The position numbers were made by a program, and so were the translations under genes. Below, in pieces: positions 24,904 to 35,110 of a stretch of 64,000 bases of DNA. This DNA is from Archivesica marissinica (Eukaryota > Mollusca > Bivalvia > Venerida > Vesicomyidae): positions 76,493,667 to 76,557,666 of the forward strand of contig CM026387.1 of NCBI GenBank assembly GCA_014843695.1, read 5' to 3'. Below the pieces are notes generated by a model, which was given only the letters and a program-made list of their open reading frames with translations, made no database searches and was not told the origin of the DNA. The number at the start of each line of letters is the position of its first letter. Position 1 is the stretch's first letter.

Positions 24904-25397
24904 TGTCAAAACTCCTCTAAGCGCCAAAAGACCGCTAAACGTCATACATATTTCCGCTATACGTGAAAAGACCGCTAAACGTCATAAATATTTCCGCTAT
25001 ACGTGAAAAGACCGCTAAACGTCATACATATTTCCGCTATACGTGAAAAGACCGCTAAACGTCATAAATATTTCCGCTATACGTGAAAAGACCGCTAAAC
25101 GTCATACATATTTCCGCTATACGTGAAAAGACCGCTAAACGTCAAACATATTTCCGCTATACGTGAAAAGACCGCTAAACGTCATACATATTTCCGCTAT
25201 ACGTGAAAAGACCGCTAAACGTCATAAATATTTCCGCTATACGTGAAAAGACCGCTAAACGTCATACATATTTCCGCTATACGTGAAAAGACCGCTAAAC
25301 GTCAAACATATTTCCGCTATACGTGAAAAGACCGCTAAACGTCATACATATTTACGCTATACGTGAAAAGACCGCTAAACGTCATAAATATTTCCGC
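24904..25397. repeat. 40-bp minisatellite, left subarray (about 12 units)
   Basis: Unit AAGACCGCTAAACGTCATA plus CATATTTCCGCTATACGTGAA. Units differ mainly at CATACATA, CATAAATA or CAAACATA, in a partly alternating order. Confidence 0.93.
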
Positions 25398-25565
25398 TTT
25401 ATACAAATTTATTTTTACCCAAGATTGCGAAACAAGTTATGCCAACTTATATTAATCACTCTCGAGACCTCATTCCTGATGGAATCCATCGCCACGAGGG
25501 AGAGAGAAGAGGCAACATGGAATTTAAATGCCTTGCCCTAAGGGCACAATCGTAACGGCTCCAGC
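25398..25565 (-). repeat. SINE-B insertion dividing the 40-bp array
   Basis: Reverse SINE-B from TTATACAAATTTA to GTAACGGCTCCAGC, truncated before the tRNA-like head. Array units abut it on both sides. Confidence 0.88.
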
Positions 25566-26280
25566 GATATTTCCGCTATACATCAAAAGACCGCTAAACG
25601 TTATAAATATTTCCGCTATACGTCAAAAGACCGCTAAACGTTATAAATATGTCCGCTATACGTCAAAAGACCGCTAAACGTTATAAATATTTCCGCTATA
25701 CGCCAAAAGACCGCTAAACGTTATAAATATTTCCGCTATACGTCAAAAGACCGCTAAGCGTTATAAATAGTTCCGCTATACGCCAAAAGACCGCTAAACG
25801 TTATAAATATTTCCGCTATACATCAAAAGACCGCTAAACGTTATAAATATTTCCGCTATACGTCAAAAGACCGCTAAACGTTATAAATATTTCCGCTATA
25901 CATCAAAAGACCGCTAAACGTTATAAATATTTCCGCTATACGTCAAAAGACCGCTAAACGTTATAAATATGTCCGATATACGTCAAAAGACCGCTAAACG
26001 TTATAAATATTTCCGCTATACGTCAAAAGACCGCTAAACGTTATAAATATTTCCGCTATACGTCAAAAGACCGCTAAACGTTATAAATATTTCCGCTATA
26101 CGTCAAAAGACCGCTAAACGTTATAAATATTTCCGTTATACGTCAAAAGACCACTAAGCGTAATAAAATATTATGCTAAACGTCTTACACTCGCAACCGC
26201 TAAGCGTCATAAAAACGTTATGCGTAACATAACAAAAAACCCGCTAAGCATCATAAACATTTCCGGTAAACGTCATACAT
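25566..26280. repeat. 40-bp minisatellite, right subarray (about 15 units, degenerate end)
   Basis: Unit as on the left but fixed for TACGTCAAAAGACC and AACGTTATAAATA instead of TACGTGAAAAGACC and AACGTCATACATA. Beyond 26160 the units decay. Confidence 0.92.
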
Positions 26281-26448
26281 AGTTTTATTTGCAAAATTAA
26301 ATATTGTTCTTGATGTTTGTTTCATTGTCAACTTCTCTGGACAATGCATGTATGTGTCTAAAACATAACGCATTCCCTTATCCGGTAGTAATAAACAAAT
26401 AACATAATATTAATATTCATACAATGATATAACCCTAAGGTTTAAATT

Positions 26449-26598
26449 GACCGTCTCCGTGGTCGAGTGGTTAATGTATACCACTGTAACCTATCATCAC
26501 TGATGGTCGGGTTCGAGCCCAGCTCAGACCGTGTATATTTATATGAACAAGTTAACAGTTTCTTACGAAGGTTGGTGCACCAAGTACTGGTTAACTGG
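26449..26598 (+). repeat. SINE-D, tail truncated
   Basis: tRNA-like head with GTCTCCGTGGTCGAGTGG, TATACCACTGTAACC, ATCATCACTGATGGTC and GGGTTCGAGCCC, then body up to TACTGGTTAACTGG. Homologous to 51661-51897. Confidence 0.8.
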
Positions 26599-26632
26599 TA
26601 ATGTTTGTTCGTAATACTAGTTGTAGTATTAT

Positions 26633-26811
26633 AAATGTATCTGTATTATACATGTATGTGATAGCTCTCCTATACTGGAGGATAATAAAGAATCTATCTG
26701 TATTATACATGTATGTGATAGCTCTCCTATACTGGAGGATAATAAAGAATATATCTGTATTATACATGTATGTGATAGCTCTCCTATACTGGAGGATAAT
26801 GAAGAATATAT
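26633..26811. repeat. 57-bp minisatellite, 3 units
   Basis: Unit includes TATACATGTATGTGATAGC and CCTATACTGGAGGATAA. Confidence 0.9.
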
Positions 26812-27123
26812 CTATCTATAGAAATAAAGGCTTAAATTTAAGGGAAATCGTTTGTATCCCATACTCCATTGAATGGAGATATAATATTCTGACAAATTTA
26901 GACTGAATCTCGTCTCTCACATTTAAAGCTATTTGTGCGCTCCGGAATGAGTCCGATAAAGTAGATTGGATAGTAGATTGAGTAGGTCGCTGTATATGAT
27001 TTATCTTAGACATCTATCATCCGAACTTAAGGGCAAAATTATTTTATATTTCGTTTTTCCGATTTTGTCTTAAACACATAGTGGCAAAAGAAACAGAAAT
27101 TCAGCCAAATACTTATACATTAA

Positions 27124-27613
27124 AGCGACACTACATCAGTGAAAACACAAATTTCTACAGAATGTAGTTTCCTATTATATGGTATAAATGTTTTCCAAAT
27201 ATTTGCCTCAAATACTGAGTAATTCAACAAATAAACAAACGTCGTATACGCGGTTTGTTGACATAACAAAATTGTGTATCGTGAATAATACTGAGTTATT
27301 GTACAAGTTTATCGCGATATCTCATATGTGTGCCTATGCATATTTATTTGTACACTAATCTTAGTTAAATTATCTCTAAGCGAAAGTATCGTGTGTTTAG
27401 TATTGACTTCAATGACAACAAACGTCAATTCAGGATTTGTGGATGACCGCTATATGAATTTCTACTTTCACTTTTGAAAGTTTGTATACCACAAACACAC
27501 TGTTTATTGATTCAATGATAGTGTTCGAATGTATTCAGAAGAATTTGTAGTAAAAATGCATTTATACGTGAAAAAGTGCATATATTTGGGGTTTTTTGCG
27601 ATGTAATGTCGCT
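27124..27613. mobile_element. TTAA-flanked MITE (piggyBac-like), copy 2
   Basis: Inverted ends AGCGACACTACATC and GATGTAATGTCGCT are bounded by TTAA at 27120-27123 and 27614-27617, the target signature of piggyBac-type elements. It shares AAACGTCGTATACGCGG-like and TGTTGACATAACAAAA blocks with 7843-8329. Confidence 0.82.
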
Positions 27614-27783
27614 TTAAATCGGTAGACTACTGCATTTCACCACACATGTATATACTGCTGATATGTTCTCTATGCTCCAGAGTGTGAAAGGCTTCTGTGA
27701 TATGCAGTATTACTGCACGTTCCTCCGCACCAATATGACCTTTGTGTGTTTGTGACTGAAGAGGGAATCCACTACGGAAATAC

Positions 27784-30172
27784 TGGCATATACGTGCACG
27801 ATGTGTACCGGCATATCCGTGCACGATGTGTACCGGCATATCCGTGCACGATGTGTACCGGCATATCCGTGCACGATGTGTACCGGCATATCCATGCACG
27901 ATGTGTACCGGCATATCCATGCACGATGTGTACCGGCATATCCATGCACGATGTGTACCGGCATATCCGTGCACGATGTGTACCGGCACGATGTGTACCG
28001 GCATATCCATGCACGATGTGTACCGGCATATCCATGCACGATGTGTACCGGCATATCCATGCACGATGTGTACCGGCATATCCGTGCTCGATGTGTACTG
28101 GCATATCCGTGCACGATGTGTACCGGCATATCCGTGTGCGATGTGTACCGGCATATCCATGCACGATGTGTGCCGGCATATCCGTGCACGATGTGTACCG
28201 GCATATACGTGCACGATGTGTACCGGCATATCCGTGTGCGATGTGTACCGGCATATCCATGCACGATGTGTACCGGCATATCCGTGCACGATGTGTACCG
28301 GCATATCCGTGTACGATGTGTACCGGCATATACGTGCACGATGTGTACCGACATATCCGTGTACGATGTGTACCGGCATATACGTGCACGATGTGTACCG
28401 GCATATCCGTGTGCGATGTGTACCGGCATATCCATGCACGATGTGTACCGGCATATCCATGCACGATGTATACCGGCATATCCGTGTACGATGTGTACCG
28501 GCATATCCATGCACGATGTGTACCGGCATATCCGTGTGCGATGTGTACCGGCATATCCGTGTACGATGTGTACCGGCATATACGTGCACGATGTGTACCG
28601 GCATATCCGTGTGCGATGTGTACCGGCATATCCATGCACGATGTGTACCGGCATATCCATGCACGATGTATACCGGCATATCCGTGTACGATGTGTACCG
28701 GCATATCCATGCACGATGTGTACCGGCATATCCGTGTGCGATTTGTACCGGCATATCAGTGTACGATGTGTACCGGCATATCCATGCACGATGTGTACCG
28801 GCATATCCATGTACGATGTGTACCGGCATATCCGTGTACGATGCGTACCGGCATATCCGTGCACGATGTGTACCGGCATATTCGTGTACGATGTGTACCG
28901 GCATATCCATGCACGATGTGTACCGGCATATCCGTGTACGATGTGTACCGGCATATCCATGCACGATGTGTACCGGCATATCCATGCACGATGTGTACCG
29001 GCATATCCATGCACGATGTGTACCGGCATATCCGTGTACGATGTGTACCGGCATATCCATGCACGATGTGTACCGGCATATCCGTGTACGATGTGTACCG
29101 GCATATCCGTGCACGATGTGTACCGGCATATCCGTGTACGATGTGTACCGGCATATCCGTGTACGATGTGTACCGGCATATCCGTGTACGATGTGTACCG
29201 GCATATCGGTGCACGATGTGTACCGGCATATCCGTGTACGATGTGTACCGGCATATCCGTGTGCGATGTGTACCGGCATATCCGTGCACGATGTGTACCG
29301 GCATATGCATGCACGATGTGTACCGGCATATCCATGCACGATGTGTACCGGCATATCCATGCACGATGTGTACCGGCATATCCATGCACGATGTGTAGCG
29401 GCATATCCGTGTACGATGTGTACCGGCATATCCATGCACGATGTGTACCGGCATATCCGTGTACGATGTGTACCGGCATATCCGTGCACGATGTGTACCG
29501 GCATATCCGTGTACGATGTGTACCGGCATATCCGTGTACGATGTGTACCGGCATATCCGTGTACGATGTGTACCGGCATATCCATGCACGATGTGTACCG
29601 GCATATCCATGCACGATGTGTACCGGCATATCCGTGTACGATGTGTACCGGCATATCCATGCACGATGTGTACCGGCATATCCGTGTACGATGTGTACCG
29701 GCATATCCATGCACGATGTGTACCGGCATATCCATGCACGATGTGTACCGGCATATCCATGCACGATGTGTACCGGCATATCCATGCACGATGTGTACCG
29801 GCATATCCATGCACGATGCGTACTGGCATATCCGTGCACGATGTGTACTGGCATATCCGTGTGCGATGTGTACCGGCATATCCGTGTACGATGTGTACCG
29901 GCATATCCATGCACGATGTGTACCGGCATATCCGTGTGCGATGTGTACCGGCATATCCGTGCACGATGTGTACCGGCATATACATGCACGATGTGTACCG
30001 GCATATCCGTGTGCGATGTGTACCGGCATATCCGTGCACGATGTGTACCGGCATATCCGTGCACGATGTGTACCGGCATATCCGTGTGCGATGTTTACCG
30101 GCATATCCGTGTACGATGTGTACCGGCATATCCATGCACGATGTGTACCGGCATATCCATGCACGATGTGTA
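27784..30172. repeat. 25-bp minisatellite, about 95 units
   Basis: Unit CCGGCATATCCGTGCACG plus ATGTGTA. Variation is concentrated at CCGTG/CCATG and TGCACG/TGTACG/TGTGCG. One internal partial unit lies near 27985. The consensus has no stop codon in any of the six frames, so frames of several hundred codons arise on both strands. They are low-complexity artefacts without splice or start context. Confidence 0.96.
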
Positions 30173-30343
30173 GATCTTATACTGTCGTAATGCCGGATAT
30201 GGTTTAGTTCGCTGTTGTATTTAAAACAAGTTTCCGCAGATGGCTTACTAGCAGGAAATTACCGAAAAGAATGTCCGTACATTCCTTCCGTACGAAGTCT
30301 TCTGGAAGTTACTGTATATGGGGTTGAATCCGAATCTCCTTCT

Positions 30344-31211
30344 GATATAAAGAATGTTTAGGCTGATGGTTCAGAATTCCAAATGCAGAATATACAGGCT
30401 GATGGTTCAGAATTCCAAATGCAGAATGTACAGGCTGATGCTTCAGAATTCCAAATGCAGAATATACAGGCTGATGGTTCAGAATTCCAAATGCAGAATA
30501 TACAGGCTGATGGTTCAGAATTCCAAATGCAGAATGTACAGACTGATGGTTCAGAATTCCAAATGCAGAATGCATAGACTGATGGTTCAGAACTCCAAAT
30601 GCAGAATGTACAGGTTGATGGTTCAGAACTCCAAATGCAGAATGTACAGACTGATGGTTCAGAACTCCAAATGCAGAATGCACAGACTGATGGTTCAGAA
30701 CTCCAAATGCAGAATGTACAGGTTGATGGTTCAGAACTCCAAATGCAGAATATACAGGCTGATGGTTCAGAACTCCAAATGCAGAATGTACAGACTGATG
30801 GTTCAGATCTCCAAAAGCAGAATGTATAGGCTGCTGGGTCAGAACTCCAAATGCAGAATGCACAGACTGATGGTTCAGAACTCCAAATGCAGAATGTACA
30901 GACTGATGGTTCAGAACTCCAAATGCAGAATGTACAGACTGACGGGTCTGAATTCCAAATGCAGAATGCACAGACTGACGGGTCTGAATTCCAAATGCAG
31001 AATGTACAGACTGATGGTTCAGAACTCCAAATGCAGAATGTACAGGCTGACGGGTCTGAATTCCAAATGCAGAATGCACAGATTGACGGGTCTGAATTCC
31101 AAATGCAGAATGTACAGGCTGGCGGGTCTGAATTCCAAATGCAGAATGTACAGACTGACGGGTCTGAATTCCAAATTCAGAATGTACAGATTGATGGTTC
31201 AGCTCTCCAAA
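30344..31211. repeat. 36-bp minisatellite, about 24 units
   Basis: Unit GGTTCAGAATTCCAAATGC plus AGAATGTACAGGCTGAT. Many units keep an EcoRI-type GAATTC; others have GAACTC. Repetitive 12-residue frames on both strands follow from the period. Confidence 0.95.
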
Positions 31212-31453
31212 TAATATAAACATATAGTGCCTCTCCCAATCGATATAATGGACAGTCGTACTTCTAAGAATGATTGAAATGTCCTCAGGTTGAGCACTGT
31301 TTTATGACAGTCTATTATCTGAGCACACTCTCTCTGTATATTCTTGTAAAATAGTGTCGGCTTACAGTTCGTTATTGTTACTTATTTTAATCACAGAAAT
31401 GGCAATACAATAATGAGAATTACATGTGACGTATTGCAGTGAAATTATAATTA

Positions 31454-31930
31454 TAGTCAAAACCTGTGTTAGTGGTCACCTCTATTAAGCAGCCAACATG
31501 TATTAAGCATCCAGTTTCCAGATTCCCAAAATGTTGTTTTTTATACATCTGACCTCTATTAAGCAGCCAACATGTATTAAGCAGCCAATTTCTAGATTTC
31601 CAAAATGTTGTTTTTTATACATTTGACCTCCATTAACCAGCCAACATGTATTAAGCAGCCAATTTCCAGATTTCCAAAATGTTTTTTTTTATACATTTGA
31701 CCTCTATTAAGCAGCCAACATATATTAAGCAGCCAGTTTCCAGATTCCCAAAATGTTTTTTTATGCATTTGACCTCTACTAAGCAGCCAACATGTATTAA
31801 GCAGCCAGTTTCCAGATTTCCAAAATGTTGTTTTATTATACATGTAACCTCTATTAAGTAGCCACATGTGTGCTAAGCAGCCACTTTATGTGATTCCCTT
31901 GGCTGGTTGTTTAGAACAGGTTTGACCCTA
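31454..31930 (+). mobile_element. MITE1 with internal 74-bp tandem expansion (about 5 units)
   Basis: Recognisable MITE1 ends (TAGTCAAAACCTGTGTTAG and ACAGGTTTGACCCTA) enclose repeated blocks GACCTCTATTAAGCAGCCAA with TTCCAGATTTCCAAAATG. A normal MITE1 has one such interval between two CTCTATTAAGCAGCCA motifs. Confidence 0.85.
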
Positions 31931-32042
31931 CGTGAATTATTTGTTGTTCAATTCAACTGTAGGAACATGCATAAAGTAGGTATCGCTATCAAGATAACAG
32001 ACTTCAGAGAACTGTTAGACCCGACATAACGTGTCCATTATA

Positions 32043-32220
32043 CAGTCATACCTGTCTTATGCAGCCAGCAAAGGGCATCACCGAATGTGGCTGCTTAGCA
32101 CATGTGGCTGCTCAATAGAGGTCAAATGTATAATAAAACAACATTTTGGGAATCTGGAAACAGGCTTCGTAATACAGGTTGGCTGTTTAATGGAGGTGAC
32201 CACTAATAAAATGTTGACTG
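32043..32220 (-). mobile_element. MITE1, 178 bp
   Basis: Reverse orientation, starting CAGTCATACCTGTCTTATGC after TA and ending AAAATGTTGACTG; the terminal repeats have decayed. Confidence 0.82.
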
Positions 32221-32320
32221 CACATAATAAAACGATGCCATAATAACCTGCTCTCACATATCATTTAATTACTTACTTAATTATCATATATTATAGTTAT
32301 ATACATATAATCGTTATCAG

Positions 32321-32609
32321 GCGAATCTGTAGTCCAGTGGTTAACACGTTGGACTGGTAATCCAGGGATCGCAGGTACGATCCCCCGTCTGCCCCTACTA
32401 AAATTAACAGTCTTTCAGATGGGACGTTACACTGAGGTCTTGTGTCGGTGCTTTACATCATGCACGTAAAAGAACCAGAGGAGACTCTGAAATGGGTCTC
32501 TGTCTGTATCATTGCACTATCCGCCGAAAATCTAAAATGACTAATATCTTCAGGAGGCGTCACTCATATGGGCAACCGGTAGCGACGATAAATGAACATA
32601 AAACACACT
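32321..32609 (+). repeat. SINE-A, full length with target duplication
   Basis: Best forward example. tRNA-like head: TCTGTAGTCCAGTGGTTAAC, anticodon arm TTGGA-CTGGTAA-TCCAG (GGT, Thr-like), B-box-like AGGTACGATCC. Body, then tail GGGCAACCGGTAGCGACG and AAACACAC. Flanked by TATAATCGTTAT at 32306-32317 and 32610-32621. Confidence 0.9.
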
Positions 32610-32621
32610 TATAATCGTTAT

Positions 32622-33345
32622 TAATATACTCAGTACATACCACGTTTCACCACCGTGTACTGCTGGTGACCCCTTCTCAATTTGATATCCATTTGGATAG
32701 TAACCATTTGTGTCCTCGTATTATGTGCAATAGGGGTTTCAGTATTACCCCCAATCAACAACTCCGGACAAAACATGTCATATTTATTTACTGAACAGAC
32801 CATTGTGAAATCACCTAGTCTGATAACTGAATAGAACTCAGTAGCGCTATATATTGCCGCCATGATCAACCACATTCAATTTGAAATCAAAGTTATTTTC
32901 AGTGGACAATACATGTAGGTTATGTGAATATCATATTCGGCCCGGCCGGATGTTTGGAAGCTGCTACGGTTAACACATACCGTAAGCCTGGTGTATCGAG
33001 CGTTATTGTTGGTTCTTAGAATGGGCATCGAATATCGCACACCTTTATTTCTCAGCGGCAAGCTATCTTAGTTTGGATATATTGGTAAAGCTGATCATGG
33101 CTTCTATTCATGACATCGGCGTTGGCAGGTCTGGCAGCTAGATTATATGCAAATTACCATTCTGTATTAATTTTGGCTTTCCGCTCTTTTTACAACACAC
33201 GGCATGTATCACAGACATAATATAGTTCAAGCTTCGCAACATAGCACACGGTGAATTAACTCGTTGCACGTTATGCGGTGTAAATAAGAGTCTGATATGT
33301 CATGGCATTTCCTTAGAATTGTGTTATAATGGCACACTGCGAGAC
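32622..33345. other. Unique intronic sequence, no gene seen
   Basis: No splice-bounded exon or repeat recognised. Open frames of 81 and 61 codons on the minus strand have no recognisable features. Confidence 0.5.
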
Positions 33346-34045
33346 ACTGGTCAGTTACTGCCCCTGAATACTCCCTAACAGTATTTGTCAGTTACTGCCC
33401 CTGAATACTCCCTAACAGTATTTGTAAGTTACTGCCCCTGGATACTCCCTAACAGTATGTAGGGTCTCTTAAGTTGTTTCCTCTGTTTTATCGTTGTTTC
33501 CTTTGCACACCATGCTATCAATTTTCTTCCACTTTCTTATCCTATAATTAGTATGTTACTATATCTCAACAGATATCTTACAGTACATCCAATGGTATTT
33601 ATCTGTAAATCTGTGGAAGTCGTGATAGTGCAGTGGATGCGCGTTCGCTTCAGGTGCGAAAGGTCTGGAGTTCGAGCCCCACTGGAGCCGTTACGATTGT
33701 GCCCTTAGGCAAGGCATTTAAAGTCCACGTTGCCTCTTCTCTCTCCCTCGTGGCGATGGATTCCATCAGGAATGAGGTCTCGAGAGTGATTAATATAAGT
33801 TATAAGAACTTGTTTCGCAATCGAGCTAAAATAAATTTGTATAAACTAATTTGTGTTATCAATTAATTAACATGATTTGGATAAAAAACACATGTATCAT
33901 AACGCAATATCTTGTTAGGGAACAACGGTACAAACAAAGGATTCCGACACAAAGGACCGCTATGCATGTTGAGATAATCAGACTTCATCTGCCAAGGGAG
34001 TTAATAGAAAAAGTCAGCGATGTCCCTCATTCTAATGAAATTCAA
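33346..34045. repeat. Dispersed family F, interrupted by SINE-B
   Basis: Shares ordered blocks with 37898-38280: TACTGCCCCTGAATACTC, TTTCCTCTGTTTTATCG, ATTAATTAACATGATTT, GGCAAGGGAG-like end. The first block is tripled as a 37-bp repeat at 33350-33459. A forward SINE-B splits it at 33614-33846. The ends are weakly inverted, so it may be a degenerate MITE. Confidence 0.7.
33614..33846 (+). repeat. SINE-B, full length, forward
   Basis: Head GGAAGTCGTGATAGTGCAG, hairpin TTCGC-TTCAGGT-GCGAA, B-box-like GAGTTCGAGCCCC, body CGATTGTGCCCTTAGGC, tail CGAGAGTGATTAATATAAG and TTGTTTCGCAATCGAGC. Confidence 0.9.
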
Positions 34046-34232
34046 TAAATTGTTTCCAGAAATTTAGCTACAAATAAAAAAAATCACATTAATGATATGT
34101 CGTCTGCTACATTTATTTGAATTATTTAGCCTTTATTTTCCCAGCATGCAAAGGATTAAACGAAGACATATAGTATAGCTATGGCGAATAAAAATGAGTT
34201 CCTATGTTATTGTACTATTACTATACTTCCAG

Positions 34233-34416
34233 AGTGCGATGTCCGAATAACAAGTACCGGTGGATCCAGTGGTATATTCGAATCCCCGGGATACCCTAGC
34301 GATTTCCCGAAAAACACGACATGTAGATTCTTCTTAGATGGTCAAATGCATCAAGGACGTTTAGAAAAAGTCAACGTGAATTTTCGAGATTTTCTAATAT
34401 CAGGATCAATCCAAAA
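34233..34416 (+). CDS. CUB2 first exon
   Basis: Acceptor ACTATACTTCCAG, donor GTAAGTCT. With the incoming G it reads E-C-D-V-R-I-T, then GIFESPGYPSDFP, KNTTC and VNFRDFLISGSIQ, the first half of a CUB domain with Cys1 and Cys2. It starts with 2 bases and ends with 2 (AA), exactly as the CUB1 first exon. NTT is a possible N-glycosylation site. The exon begins at the domain itself with almost no leader, consistent with the separate linker exon before it. Confidence 0.9.
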
Positions 34417-34488
34417 GTAAGTCTATATGGGGGATTAGTTTAATTCATGGTTATGTTTTATAAACATTGATATTTCAGTACACCCTGT

Positions 34489-34775
34489 GTGTTTTACGTT
34501 TTTTTATCGTTGCTACCGGTTGCCCATATGAGCGACGCCTCCTGAAGAGATTAGTCATTTTATATTTTGGAGGATAGTGCAATGATATGGACAGAGACCC
34601 ATTCCAGAGTCTCCGCTGGTTCTTTTACGTGCACGGTGTACAGCACCGACACGAGACCTCGATTTTACGTCCCATCTGAAAGACTGTTAATTGTATTAGG
34701 GTCAGACGGGGGATCGAACCTACGATCCCTGGATTACCAGTCCAGCGTGTTACCACTGGACTACAGATCCGTCTG
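34489..34775 (-). repeat. SINE-A, full length, perfect 15-bp target duplication
   Basis: TTCAGTACACCCTGT at 34474-34488 and again at 34776-34790. Young-looking copy, 73 bp after the CUB2 first-exon donor. The head, the body and the tail are intact. Confidence 0.93.
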
Positions 34776-34817
34776 TTCAGTACACCCTGTAGCGCTAGTA
34801 TATATTTTGGTTACAGT

Positions 34818-34861
34818 TTGACCGTGACGGCGTACTTTGATAGAATATCGGTGCATTATGG
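34818..34861 (+). other. Possible relic or decoy CUB-like exon
   Basis: After the acceptor-like GGTTACAG the + strand reads YFDRISVHYG, resembling the strand after Cys3 of CUB domains. It lacks the Cys and its phase does not match the exon at 37132. A diverged copy is at 36948-36983. It is not needed for the gene model. Confidence 0.3.
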
Positions 34862-34883
34862 TTATATTATATTTGTTATGTTT

Positions 34884-35110
34884 CGGGTTTTACGCCTGCA
34901 TCAGCACCATTTCGGGCTATATCGCCGGCGGGCAGTTTACCTAACAACACCTTTCCTGGGCAGGCTCCAGCGGTTAACCAGTACTTGGGTGCACCAACCT
35001 CCGTAAGAATCTGCCAACTTTTTCATATAAATGAGACACGGCCTGAGCGGGGCTCGAACCCGTGACCATCAGTGATGATAGGTTACAGTGGTATACAACC
35101 ACGGAGGCGG
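34884..35110 (-). repeat. SINE-D-headed repeat with a different tail
   Basis: Reverse copy: GGCTCGAACCCGTGACCATC and GGTTACAGTGGTATAC match the SINE-D head, but the tail side (CGGGCTATATCGCCGGCGGG) is not that of 51661-51897. Confidence 0.75.

Noticed and set aside
27627..30207. Overlapping frames of 300 to 845 codons on both strands
   Set aside because: The 25-bp unit lacks stops in all six frames, so the frames are an automatic result.
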